Origin: Phoenix dactylifera
Taxonomy: Eukaryota > Streptophyta > Magnoliopsida > Arecales > Arecaceae
Assembly: GCF_009389715.1 (NCBI RefSeq)
Contig: NC_052399.1
Coordinates: 20,887,045 to 20,951,044, forward strand
Direction: 5' to 3'
DNA: 64,000 nucleotides
Shown piece after piece: positions 1-14,000 of this stretch. The translations under genes and the position numbers were made by a program. The notes below the pieces were generated by a model. That model was not told where the DNA came from. It saw only the letters and a list, made by a program, of their open reading frames with translations, and did no database searches. Position 1 is the stretch's first letter, and every line of letters begins with the position of its first letter.

Positions 1-1027
1 TATGCCCTTGCCATTCCGGCATGTGTCAGTTTGTATCAAAGAAAGAAAAGGTACTTGAAATCCCTTTTTTGATAAAAAATATGAAAAAGTAGATTTAATA
101 GATGCCATGCTGACATGTGCCACTGCCAGGTGCTGGTACTAGCCTGGCATGATACATATTGACCAGCACAGACCAGTACAACCAGCACTTGATAATATTT
201 TAACAACAAAGTAATCCATTGAATTGTTGAGCAGTAGATTTTGTAATGGGGACAGGCATCAAAAACAGCATTTGTGCTTGGTTTTGGGGCATTGCTGTTT
301 CCTATCAGATTTCCCATTGGTTTGGTGGTGTTTCTCAAAGGCTCTTTCTGAAGATGGGAACCATCATTTATCAAAATCTTCACTCTGTTCCCTTGCATAA
401 ACCCTCTGACTAACATAAGGGTAGATATCTGGCTCTAATCCCTGTGTTAGTCCCATTTTGCCTCAGCAACCATGGATTTCTACTGATAAGAGAGACATGT
501 GGCCTGGTTGCTGCTAGTGTTGTTTGTGATGGCCATTTGTGGAATCTCCATCACCCACCAAACTGGTAAAGTTCTGGAATGAAATATAGAAGAATGTCAC
601 ATGGTTCTGTTTTACGTTGTAGTTAAAAAACAAGAAACTAGAACTTTAGTTGCTCAGTATCTTGTGATTGCGTTTATTTGGGCTGTAACAGTATAAGTTT
701 AGGAATCATACTGTTTTCAATGACTTTTGGTTTAGTCTTGACTGCTTCTTATTTAACACTATTTAGTGTTCCTTTTCCACATTAAGTTATTTGAAATGTT
801 TGATATTATTTTCTTTTGTTAAAAACATGTTATCAGAACCAGTGACATAAAGGACTCACCGTATTACCCTTTCTAGAAGAAATTTCAGTTCTTTACTTTT
901 CATTCTGATCTCATCTTGCAAACATCTTATTCAAGAATACTTATTCCCCCATCATTTTTTCTTACTCTTTGCCTACCATCTCACTTGCATGGTGGCTGGT
1001 CTTCAGAAGCAGTTTTATTGCTTTGTG

Positions 1028-1063
<36 letters not shown>

Positions 1064-4000
1064 AAATCATTGTGCCCATTCTCACGCTTACACAAATAGA
1101 TATTCACACATGCACAGAGAGAGAGACCCACGTCCTGACCTACACATGTACAGACTGTAGACGGGACCCCTCTTTTAATGCCTTAGAAACTATCCAAGTG
1201 CCTTAAATAATGACACCCTGGGACCCCACTTTTGCCGGAATGGTTTGATCATGATCGTATTTTGCATTGCATCTGAGGCTGCATACTTCAATTTTTTCAT
1301 GAAAGGACCAGATCACGAGGTTTCAGGATATCCGCTGTTCAAGATATTCGGACTACGTGTGATCTACTGTCTGAAGTCATAAGATGTTAGTTATGTAATC
1401 ATCTGACATTTTAGCCCACCTGACAATCAGGCAACTGGCCTTATTGGATGGTAAGCTCTCCGCCATCAGATATTTTTATGACAATGAAACATCTGTCTAT
1501 TGGTTCTTTTCCAATGATTTCTTCCTTGCCGTCAAATGCCTTCTAATGGTGTGATCCACACCATCAAAGGAAACAGTTGTCTTTTAGCAACTAAAGTCCG
1601 AGAGTCCCTCTCGATCCATGGTTTTTTTTTGAGATTTAGTGATTTTCTTTAGTTCCACATTGCTTGTGCCAAAACTAGGGGCCTCCCGAGGTACCTAAAT
1701 AAGCCCCTCTACCTGCTAGAAGCATTGCTCAATTTCTCTAGCAAGTGGCCTGTTAGCAAAGCTCCAGCGTATCTTGCAGAAGGTGGCCAGAATTTGATTG
1801 TTTTAGGCTCCGAAGGATGCAGAGGTTTTGGGCACTGCAAAAGGTCCCGGCCAAGGGCGTAGTGATTCAGGGAAGCCCTATTTTTTCTTCTCGTCTTTCC
1901 TTTTCTTTTCTGCTCTTAGTTTAGTTTTAATCTCGCATGAGCATGGCATGGCATTTTTTCCCATCCTAGTCTTTAGTTCTCCAGGGGTTTTGGGGGAAGG
2001 AAAAGCGATCACACCGTCTTCCTTCCCCACCAATATTTCAGGTTAGTTCTCCCACAGTTAGTCCTCTAGTAGTTCTTGGCTTTAATTTTGGTAATGCTTC
2101 TAATAGTCCTCATTCTGCTCGATCTTTTTTGTAGGAAAACACTTTCAACACAACCAAGGCTCCTAGTAAAGTATACTCTTAGGGAGGTAGAATCCATAGA
2201 TCAAATATCTCCTCGGAGGCGGTGTCTCAGCGGCCAGCGGAAGGGAAGAATTGGTTGGCAATCGCAGAGCATTGTTTCAGTGGTAGGTTTCTAGATCAAG
2301 GCTTGTCAACTACTACATCAGTAGCAACCCTCCACCGACTGGAGTGCGGCGAAACCCAATCCTGCACAGACATGCACACAGAGACTAAAAAACTTTGCAT
2401 ATGATGAACCTTTTAATCACTTGATTCTTTTCGAGCTACCTTTGTTATCATTTTCCCCAATTCTTATTTGTCCAGGTAGGGTAAATAATTCTATCTAGTT
2501 TTTTTAGTGGCTGTAGTAAACTGGTAATATATTTTTTTTGTTATTTTACCTAATTTTATCCAAGATAACAATGTTAGATGAATTTTCAATATAACTCTAA
2601 TTGCTGTCACTGCTTTTCTCTTTAGTACTGTTTCTTTACTCAAAGTTTTCTATTTCAGTGATTGGTTGTTGTACAATTATTATAGTTGTGTAACACGTCC
2701 ATGTTGCTTTTGTGATATTGTTGTACATATGTTCTTTCAGTTCTTCCCCTCACCAATCCAATAGTCGATACTTTTTTGGTTGTTTTGATTCTTATTTTTT
2801 GATGACGTCCATGCATATTTATTTTTAGAAAGAAAGGCTTTTTAGTCTCATTTTAGATGATCTAACAATAGGATTACTATTTGCCGCCCATTACTTTTGT
2901 TTTAGGAATGTCTATTGTTACAACTTTGAAAAGATAATCGCCCATTTTTGGCAGCTGTACAAGCAATTAATAATATGAAATATTCATATCTAGCATTATA
3001 GCAGCAATGGACAACATACCTCATTCTTTTTTAATACTTTTGTTCACCAGATGGATTAGCCCGTTTATCGCATGCATATCAAATTACTCTTTCTGTATAT
3101 TGCACTTGTCTTCTTGTTTATGTGAGCGTATATTGTTGACGAGCACTGCTAGATTCAATACATCAGATTAAGTCTTCTATACCCCTTAGATTTCATGCTT
3201 TTGCATGTATTGTTTGCAAACAGCCCTATTTAACAGGTTCTATAAAATATTTTTCCTTGATTTTTTTTTTTTTTTTTGTGTAGCAATGATAATGCAAAAC
3301 ATCTTGTAATCCTTAAAAGCACACTCACTCTAATCGCAGGTTGTAGTTATTGTATATGGTTTTCCTCTTTTTTTTCTAAGATATTGGATTTGAAATGATG
3401 TCTTTGCTTCCAAAAGCATTCAGCTCTTCAGCTTGTGCATTACCAGAGATGAAAATCTTTCAGAGAAAAAATAAATAAATTCAAAACTTGCTGAATGTCT
3501 TTTTTCTTATATTATTTGTACCTTTTCCAAAACCTACTCAAGAAAATTAAATACTAATGCAATTGATGATGAACTCTGAAAAGGCATGCCTTCTTATTTA
3601 AATTGTTCGCCATAGCATATACTGGAAATCATTTTCAACCTTTTGAAATTCAGATGCATTTGCCATATATAAATTTGGATGGTACCATCCACCACTTAAG
3701 GGTAATGGTTTAATGCTGAAATGTGTTGATCCTTTCTTACATCGGCTTTGCAAGTATTTGGGTCAGGCTTTATTTGGCATTGCTTTAGGAGGGCTAGAAA
3801 TTGCCTTTTGATTTTAAGATGCTTAGTAAAAATTTTAAAATAGCTTCTAACTTCTCCATTGGCTAAAAAAAAATGCAAAATAAGGTATCAATCTGTTGGA
3901 ATATAGATTTGTAGGATAAAGAGTGGGGTATGTAAATTTTGGGTTTAAAAAAATCAGATCCCAGGTTGACATGTCAACATCTCGCATTGGACTTAGTTTT

Positions 4001-4074
4001 TGGGTTTTTTTGTATGTAATGGATCTGATATAGGTTGCTTAAATGCTTTATTGTCATATGATGGGTTGGTGTAG
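1..4074. other. Gene-free stretch downstream of MSH7
   Basis: I see no exon chain, RNA gene or recognisable transposon domain here on either strand. Open frames are short (under 130 codons), match no family I know and are not linked by splice signals. A (CT)n microsatellite lies at 1032-1059 and poly(T) runs at about 3,260 and 4,810. The stretch is AT-rich like the intron and intergenic DNA elsewhere in the window. Confidence 0.5.
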
Positions 4075-4560
4075 GGGCAAAAATGGATTAAACAATATTC
4101 GTTCAGACCTGTTTTCATATTCAAATTTATACGGATATAAATAAAAATTTGAGCATTTCACTAATATTCTATCCTATTCATATTCATAAAAAAAAAAGAA
4201 TATAAAGATGGATGGACAACTATTCAAAATATCTATTTTTATTTATAACTCTATAATTTTATATAGCTCTCTATAATTTTTTTTTAAAAATAAATAATTA
4301 CGTTAATATACTATCAACATGATTTATCATTTATTTAGTAATATTTCAATTTATATCCATATTCATATCTATTATTCCAATATCTCATATCATTAAAACA
4401 AATATAAATATAAATTTTTATATCCAACTAACATTCATATTTCAAATAATATCTATATCCATATTTATATTTATCAAATACAATAATTATATAAATATAT
4501 TAGTATTCAATTATATCTGATCTAATTTCAGCCCGAGTTGGTCCGTCATTGGCCGTTTTA
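4075..4560 (+). repeat. AT-rich dispersed repeat, copy A
   Basis: A block of repeated ATATCCATATTCATATC-type motifs. Its start (GGGGCAAAAATGGATTAAAC) and the AATTTGAGCATTTCACTAAT segment correspond, in reverse complement, to the block at 47,570-48,055 (AATTTGAACATCTGACTAAT and a terminal TTAGGGGTGAAAG on its minus strand). It therefore looks like an old interspersed repeat of unknown class. Confidence 0.4.
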
Positions 4561-5098
4561 GGGTTGCCAGGGCCATTCTTTCCAGCTACTCCGTCCAATG
4601 AAATGGAAGCGATAAGAAAAGGTCCATTACCGCTTTTCTAGGCTGTTTTTGAATATAGAAAAATAAAAAAAAAAAATGGGGATCAGCTACGGACAAAAGT
4701 ACCACAGGCCCAGGTCCCTTTGGAGACCATCACACCAGTCGTCCTGCAGCATAGAACACCAGCAATCATAAAAAATCCAGCACCGGACCGTTTGCAATCC
4801 GGGCATGACTAGATTTTTTTTTTTTTTCTTAAGAAAAAATGCTTTCATTTTTTCATTTTTACTTGTGGAATATTATCCTCTGGCCAAATGATGCTTGTTT
4901 TCCAGATATATTCACGCACAATAAGCAGCAACTCTACAACAGCTAATACATCCCAAGCCTGGTAATATCCAGATTCACACTTTTGACACTTCTCACTGTA
5001 CAGCTAGTTCGTTTGTCATGGATCAAACTTTACAGGCCTGACAGCATATCTTCACGGCAAAAATATGCCCCGGTATTTTACTATGTCCTGCATTTAAC

Positions 5099-8000
5099 CT
5101 ATCTGTAGAAACCCTTGAGTTCATGCCACAAACAAAGCAATGTATCAGATGCATCATCATCCCAATAATCATTATTAATCCCAGAAATGGACAACAGGGT
5201 CTTTAGCCACTCTTCATGAAGGGAGGAAAATTTAGATCTTCCTTCACTGGACTTGAAATTTTCACCAATCATCAATTTCATTCTTTGGCTAGCCTTTGAT
5301 GCAGTTTCAACAACTTGTTTTCGAATCCCTGCCATCAAAGCAACTTGTAATCCATAGCTCTCTGGGCAAGCTCCTGAAGCAAGCCGGTAGAGAAATACTA
5401 GATCTCCATCCCCATCGAAGGAGCATCCAGCTCTAGCCTTGAATGCACAGGCCATGTGCTGCAAGCTTACATGAGGATGAGATGCAAATTCCTTTGTAAG
5501 GGGATGGTAGTGCGTGGCAAAAAGCAAACGACAGCGAACCCTTTCCACAAGATGCCGAAGTACCTTGAAAGGAAATTTGTGCATGGAAAAGCATGTCATG
5601 GGTTAGACATTGGAATTTTTTTTGCAGAATCAAAACAAATGTTTTGACAAAGATGAAGTCCTCCGAAACAAACAGTAGATTGCAATGCAAGCTATGTTTT
5701 TCACCTAAAATAATCCTTTCATATGATCATCCATTGGTTTAGTTAAAAATAAAACTCTGGGGCCTCATACACAGTTTGGGTTGTTATCTGATAAATTGAT
5801 GCCCTGGCATGTATTTACATGTTGGAAATCTGGAGCTCCATACATCCGCTTAAATTGCCAGCCCAGGGCATCTTCAGTTTCACACCTGCTAGTCCTAGAG
5901 CCACCAGAACTTTTGCCTACTTTTATGATTATAAAACATAAACCAAACTAGAAATGTTTACCTGTGACACTATAAAGTGGTCATCCAACCCAAGACCTGA
6001 CTGAATTATCACCTAACCTACAAATTCAAATCAAGACCCATGAATAACTGAAAAGTGCCTTCATCCCATACAAAGATCCAACTCCAACCAGGTTGCAGTT
6101 TGCTGTCAATTTTCACAGGCAAGTCCCAGAACTTTGTACGGAATGAAGTCAGTATTCATGAGAATGCTGGGCAGTATTCGTGTAGGCGGATCACTTTGAG
6201 TTGGATCTTTGTCACAACTATAGTACTGCACAGAAAGATCCAATAAATGATGGATCTTCCCGATCTTACTTTGCGAGATGGCATTTTGCACACAGTAACC
6301 CGATAGAACATATGCTTAACTAGTAGAAAAGACTGTACTTACAGCATAGGCAATTGCATATCCATCAAAAGTGCTTGTTCCTCTACCAAGTTCGTCAAGC
6401 AAGACAAGAGAATCTTGAGTGGCATTTTGAAGTACTGATGCTGTTTCTGCACATTCAACCAAGAAGGTACCTAGAAGAGAGTAAATATTAAAAAGTTGAA
6501 AATGATTCTGATCTACAATAAATCGATGTGGAATAAGTCGTTCATGGTGCACTCACTTTCGCCTGACATGATGCGATCGGTTGCACCCAGCCGTGTAAAG
6601 ATAACATCAGCAGGTGAGAGTGCGCACATTTCACAAGGCACATAGCAACCCAGCTGCCAACGATGACATGTAAGGTAAGTTCAACACCTGCCCTGACCTA
6701 TAAAATACTTGAAGATTAAATGAACTGAATTCAGTTGTCTAATATCTAACCTGGGCCAGTATAACAGCCAGACATGTGGCACGAAGTAATGTTGATTTTC
6801 CACCCATATTTGGTCCAGTCAACAACAGTGCACAAGGATGGTGTCCATCTGAATCTTGACCAAGATAAATGTCATTGGGAACTAGACCATCTTCATTTTC
6901 TGCAACAGCATAGGGATGCCATAAACCCTTCATTCGCAGTGTTGGTCCTTTACTGTCTCGGTGTGAATCCATGTGATCTGAATTAGCTGGCAGAAATACA
7001 GGCCTACTCATAGAACCATGCGATTGAAATGCAGCTTGAGCAAATGATTGGAGCACATCAATACAGTTCAGTGCATTGATGACTTGTGACCACTCAGTAG
7101 CCTTTCCAACAAACAGCTCAACTAGAACAGCTAATGTTTCAGCATCCGAGTCTTTCACATCATGATCCTAGCAGTCATGATAAAATCAATGTACTTAAGC
7201 CAAGCATCATGGTATAATCAGTGGGTGGTTCCAGTGATATCAGGTTTTAAGTCACAATGAAGCATACAACACAAAAATGAAGGGCCTATAGAAGTAAGAT
7301 AAAAGAGTTTTTATATTTAAGAACACTTTCAGATATGACAAACTATTTTTCATCAGTGCACCCATCACAAAATCGGACTAAGCTGTAAAAGAAGGAAACA
7401 TCAATTTTCATAAAGCATTACTCATTGTTTTACGTTAGATTGCCATTATGCAATCTTTGAATTTGATGGAAGAAGCACTTTTACAAAACTTAAATACTGG
7501 TCTATTACAAGACCATTTGTGATATATTACATGCAGTTACAGGTAAGCAAATTCAGAACAGCCATAAGACCATGCTTTAAGTTACATGCAAAAGATTCAC
7601 AAAAATACAGTAGAAATTTACAGAATTTCGATATGTATTAGCAACATCTCCTATAGTGGAAGACGAGGATAAGAACGCATTCTGGGACGAGGCACAGGAA
7701 GTTCAGACAATGGAAGGAGAACCTCACTGGCTCCTCAATCCTTCAGACAACTTATTTCGTAACTGCGCAGTTTGGAACATCCATAATGATATTAGTATTG
7801 AAGAACACTACATTGTTAAAACTTAAGATTTGGTTTATAAGTTTATGCCAGCGATCTGTAGACCTCCAAACCAGAGGTAAAAATATGTGAAGTCTTTTAA
7901 TTGATTCCATGTAACAGAAGAAAAAAAAATGTGGCACGAAGTTCTGTATAGCAAACCTGATACCGTGGAAAATCATCATCCAGAGCTACTTCATACTGGT

Positions 8001-11000
8001 GAAGTAGTTCATCGAGCTCACTGAGCATTGGAAGATTCACAATTGTCGACAATGATGAGATTTCATGGTTCTTTTTCTGTAGAACACTTAACAAATTTAT
8101 TCCCACTCGGAGACCTTTGACAAGAGACCCAAATGCTTTGATCTGAATAGGCCACAAAATATGCATGTTGATATTAATAAATCACCTTCTGTCAAGCAAA
8201 ACAGAACTACCTGCAAAATATTAACTGTTCCCTAAAAATAGAATGTTTTAGTGGTAGAAAGATTATAAGCTCTATTTAGTGAATCAATTCAAGGAAAGCA
8301 CTATCATAATTACCAATGCACAATTATATGATGCATAGAAAGTATGGCGTAACCTGTTACCTGTCAGATATTTAGCTCGTGCTGACATCAGGGACCGAAA
8401 ATAAGACCATGCATGTCACACATAGGCAAGACCATACATTTTCTTTACAAAACTAAACAGAAAATTAAATAAGAGAGCACACATTACGGTCATAGCTGCA
8501 AATGTGTGTATATACATGGCATTGAAGGGGGATGACAAACTGTTTTACCATCCATTCCTCTTCCAACAAAAAAGTAGCAATCTCATGCCAAAGGAGATAA
8601 TAATGGGTAAAATTCCTCTTCAAAACTAAACTTTGTGATGACAGACCCAAATTTCAATGTTCTTATCACTTAAAGAAACAATAATGGGTAAACTTCTCCA
8701 CCAACTCCAATCAGATATGGAAAAAAACAAGGTAATCCATATAGTATATGGATCCTTAAGTTTGCCAAAAAATACTACTGATGCCATAGACTTAGAATTC
8801 ATTATTTGGTGCATAAGATATCGCACACTTTGAGTTTATCCAAGTATATCCTATATATTATCATTATTTCGTCTCCTATAAAGCATAATCATGTACTATA
8901 ACTCAGGCATGCCTGATACAAATAGAATGTGCAGATAATATCATACAATTTATACAACCTATAGTATCGCTAATAATAACATTAATACCTATAGAATAGA
9001 TAGTCTGCCAGCAAACTGATTTTCTTTGACATCTGAAAAATAAATATTATTATTCCAATAGTAATACCATCAATTACTGACCACTTACAACAACCTGATT
9101 TGCATTTTAGGAAATACAAACTCCAGAGAACAGGCATTGCTACCACAAGCCCTTCGTTAGGAGGCCAGCTTGACCGTGCAACAGCTTTGCTATATGCAAT
9201 AGAATAATCAAACAATCAACTACCAAAGTCACCTGAATGTGAAATCAGATATAGGTCAGGCCTACGCAAGTGATACAGGAATACCCCTGCATGCCGAGTG
9301 AACACATGATTGATCATAGATTAAGAGACCTCAAGTAAATTCGCAGAACATGTTCAAGTAATTCTTTACAAGAAATTTACAAGCTACTCAGCAGGCTGGA
9401 TGTAAGGAGAAATAGCATATGGGTAGAAGTGATAGGTCCACTAATTAAGTGTTCTGTGCTCAAGGTGCACACAATCATTTCTGCATGCATCAATATAGTA
9501 ACTAGTAGCTAGATTTGTCCTGTAGAACAATAAATGAGTTAGAAAAGTATTGGTCCCAGAGTTTTGTTCAAAGAAATCCAAGATTACAAACATTTGAAGT
9601 GCTTCATAAAAATTTTAAACAGCACGTTAATTACACCAAAAGAAGGTACATTCAAAACTGTGTTATTTGGACACGTGTCCGGCTTCAAAAATCCATGTCG
9701 GGTATGAGTTTGAGTTGGATAAATATCAGACACTTGAATATTTATGAAGCTCTATGATTGCCACTTATAAAGATTATGGGACAGTTGAACTCTTGCAACA
9801 ATGAGTTTAACCCCCTATTTCCATGTTAGAAATGAGTATTCATTTTTTTTTTAAAGATTGACCAATATAGGTATTAAATTAACTTTGCAAATACTTTTAT
9901 ATCCTTAAGTTTATTACGAAGTATGAATGAGAAACATGTATATTGAAAGACCTTAACAACCAATATCTTCTTAATATTTATTTTTAATGTTTAAACAAAT
10001 AGTATTAAAGATATAAGTATAATTTAGTAAAAATTATAACTTATTCTATGCATCCCATATCTCCTTTTTTCCCTCGCTCGTTGAGTCCAGCACTTGGATG
10101 CATTGGAATCCTACTCTTGCATCTATGTACCAACGAATGTTGCAGGTTAGCTAAAAATGAAGCACTAGTCACAGTCAGTTTCCTCAAATTACTCTATCAT
10201 GTACCTAGGATTTATTATAATGAGAAAGTAGAAGACAAATGAAGATATTTCTCGGACTACAGCAAGCTAGCTGTAATAGACAGCACAATACCATATTGGC
10301 ATTCATGTGATACATGCTTGCTGAGAAAACTAATGAAGAATTATGTAAAGCTAACTATGTTGTATAGAAAGTGGGATATGGAGCAGAGAACAATGCCAAG
10401 GATTCTACAACCAATTACAAAAAAATATACATTTTTATGCTAATAAAAGATAAGAATTGGTACAAATTAAAATGGCTTGGTGATACACAGTAGATCAGAG
10501 TAGCTCATGACATGGACTTTGATAGATGAACAAGAAAAGAGGAGGTAATACAGGCCTAAGATAAAACTTGATGAAGGTAATGCATTTGGACTTTCAGACT
10601 TCGAATGATTGGCCTACAATATGTAGAGACTAAGCCCTATCAGTCTGACTTTTGTGGTAATTTCGATGCAGCTGTGCTTGTAATTTAGTGCAGATCCACA
10701 AAATATAGCTAGTAGAAAAAATATGGGAATGCGTTCTTAGAAACAGTGTCATTTATACATAGCTGCATCATCCGTAGCTTTGCCTTCATGCGTTGACAGA
10801 TGCAAATATATATTAGTTTATTATCTTAATTTTAATTTTCTTTTTTGTTATTTTATTATGTAGCCCACTTACCATGAGTAATAGTAAGCCTGGAGTCCTA
10901 GCAGATTCCATGGCCAGGTTGACGTTAGGCCAAGTTGTGAAACTATGCTTAATACTTATACCGAGCCTTCTTGCTTCAGAGGCACCTTTTATACCATCCT

Positions 11001-14000
11001 CTTGCTCAGCTGATATTCTTTATATTTTGCAAGGAATTTCTTTGAAGTTGAGCCCAATAAATAACATCAAATCCTTTATCAAACAGAGGCGATTATCAGA
11101 ATATTACGCCCATTATTATATACAAGTCCTCATGTCGAAACTATGGAGAAACCAATAAACACTATCCATTCACAGAAAGCAAGATAAAGTTGCACATATA
11201 AAAAATGAACATACTGCAAGAACAAACTGTTTATATGCACACATGCAATGATGACTGTAATCAAAAGGCAGCATGCATTCATGAAAATACCATACTAGAA
11301 CCAAACTAGAGGATGTAAACATGTAAAACATGACACACACAGACAGACAGAGAGAGAGAGAGAGAGAGAATCAACTACCCGTTGTTTCAGTACTCTTTCT
11401 CCAACCAAAGGCAAAAGGAGCATAGATGATGAACCAACAGTAGCCTTAACACATCCTAAGAGTCTCTCAAGATCAGGAAGCCTGCGCAGATACTCAGCTA
11501 TGATGTAGGTTACCCCTGAATCCTTTATTAATCCCTCCACAATATTAAGCCTATCATTGATATCATCAATATTCTTTAGTGGATGGCATATCCACCTTCT
11601 TAAAAGCCGTTTACCAGATGCAGTTATGCAGTGATCAAGATATTTATATAATGTGCCTGGATTTGTGAAAAATGAACTTGGTAAGAAAATAGAAAATCTG
11701 CACTGCATCTGAAAAAAAAGAGTTTGGCTTTCAAAGCAAAGAAATCAACAGACTAGGAGGTTCAGGTAAAAGTCATGTTCTTACCTGACTGGCCACCATC
11801 AACATTATTGCTGAAGATCTCAAGATTCACGAGAGTCTGGCCATCCATCCTTAGGCAACTTTTATATACATGGTATGGCAAAAGTTCTCCATTACGTAGA
11901 GCATCATCTAGCTGGTTTGAAACAGGCCAAGCATCAGAAGTTGTGAAAACCAACCTAAGAGCTAGAACAACCAGCCCTTGGAAACAGTGATAATTACATG
12001 TTATCCTCTCAAATTTCAATAATTACATATAGTCTCCAATCCAATATATGAAAGTTTCTATATGCATGAACCAAGGTCCGCCGTGCCGACCATACCAACG
12101 TACTGATGGATGCCGGTACCGAACCGTTACCACTGGTTCGGCTTGGTTCACGCATACAAAAGTCCCAAAAAAATTTAAAACCGGTACGGTCGGCCGGTTT
12201 GGGCCGGTACCAGCCGGTACTAGCATTCCTTGGCATGAACCCATGATTTGACTCTTTGTAAATCCTATAAGCAAATGGTTCATCCTAATCACATCCTAAA
12301 ACAAGAAATGACACAGCATAAACAACCCTATGACCAGGAAAATGAAAGGAAAATAAGAAGAAGAGATGAAAGCAAGATCACTATTTTCAAGTCTCTTGAG
12401 TTCGTCGAACCGTTACGAATTAGGGGGTTTAGGCGTACCAAACCGGATCAGTTGGTAATCACAGTTCAGCCCTTTAGTTCGATCATTTTTAATATATAAA
12501 GAGGGCGAGTGGCCTCTCAAAGGCTCCCTCCGCAATCTTTCTCTCTGCAATGCTCACCCTCTCTCTCTACAATCTCTCCCAACAATCTACATCGATGGAC
12601 CCCGATGCCAACGCCTCTCCCTCGATATATGCCTCCCACCCTCTCCTTCTCCCTCTTCCCCCTCTCACTCTTCCTCTTTCTCCCCTTCATCTTCTCTCCC
12701 CCCTGGTTCTCCTCCTTCTAGGGTTAGGGGAAGGTTGGGGTTTCTCCCACTCTCTCCTCTTGTCTTCTCTCAATCTTTCATCTCCGGTACACCTCGGCTT
12801 GCAATGGTACATACTGGTATTATACATAACCGGTCGCTGGCTTGTATGAGCCTCGGTACCGGTTTGACGAACCTCCCTTGAGACTAAGGATATGTGTATG
12901 CATTAGGATTATCGAAGCACTAGAAGGATAAGGTTTTGCCTCAAAAAAGGGAAAAAGAAAGGGAAAGCAGAAAATAAATCAACTATCAAATATAAAATGT
13001 TATCTTTTGAACTACCATAATCTCTTATGGGGTTGCATGTAGGTAAAGAAAGAGGTTACATCTAATGTTGCATTTCTGGAGTCAGTTTAAAAAACTAATC
13101 TAGGAAAGTAAATGATAGAAAAGAAATACCACTGTACTCACCATTAGCCTAGATAAATGACCAACAAGTCCACCAAGAGCACAAATAATGAGATCATGGT
13201 TCATCAAACAATCAAACGTAGAAGACCATGAATTAGAAGATCCCCTGAAATATCCTTTAGAATGTATCAATTTTCTAACTTCGGAAGCATCCAGAAAGTC
13301 TATGCTGGGCATTGCAGGAGTCATTTGCACTTTAGTGGAACCTGCATTGTCATAACATGTTTTCAGGACAATGTTTAATTACCAAAAAACAATACTGTGC
13401 ATCTGGACTATCTCATTCAGGTTATTGAATTCTTCTCTGCCATCTGTTTCTGACTAAGGCCAAATAGTTCCTCACAAATTCATGCAGGTTTTCATAGGTC
13501 TTCCTCTCCTTTTCTCTAACAGACACAGACCCATGCCCATGCTGCCCATCCTGCAGCAGGCATACATTCTCATCGCTGTAGATAACCATTCTCGATTGGC
13601 CATCTACAAGTTGACTATTAAGTGGTACAAACATACACCCTTCCACTGATGTCATTATGTACAATCCAGCCCTTCCTAGTTCATCATGCCTTCAGTTCAA
13701 CATTCAACAAACAAATTAAAGGAATTTTAAATGATATGAAAACCACAAGATAGATCACCTAGCCAACAAAAAAAGCTTATATCCGTTCTATAAGGATTAG
13801 AAACAGTGGCTCCTCCACTTTGTGAAGGAGAATGACTTAAAAGCTATTTAATAACAATAAAGTGCTGACTGCTGAGGGGCTTCTTTTTCTAAAATACTTT
13901 GATACTATGAATATTTTTCATAAGCTCATGCTGGTACACTGCAGAAGCTCTCTCATCAGTTGCATTTTGGGGAATTGAAGTGAAAAGCAGTAACAACTAG

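Noticed and set aside
1828..2404. Cluster of short open frames as a possible upstream gene
   Set aside because: No shared splice pattern or recognisable domain; codon composition like the surrounding non-coding DNA.
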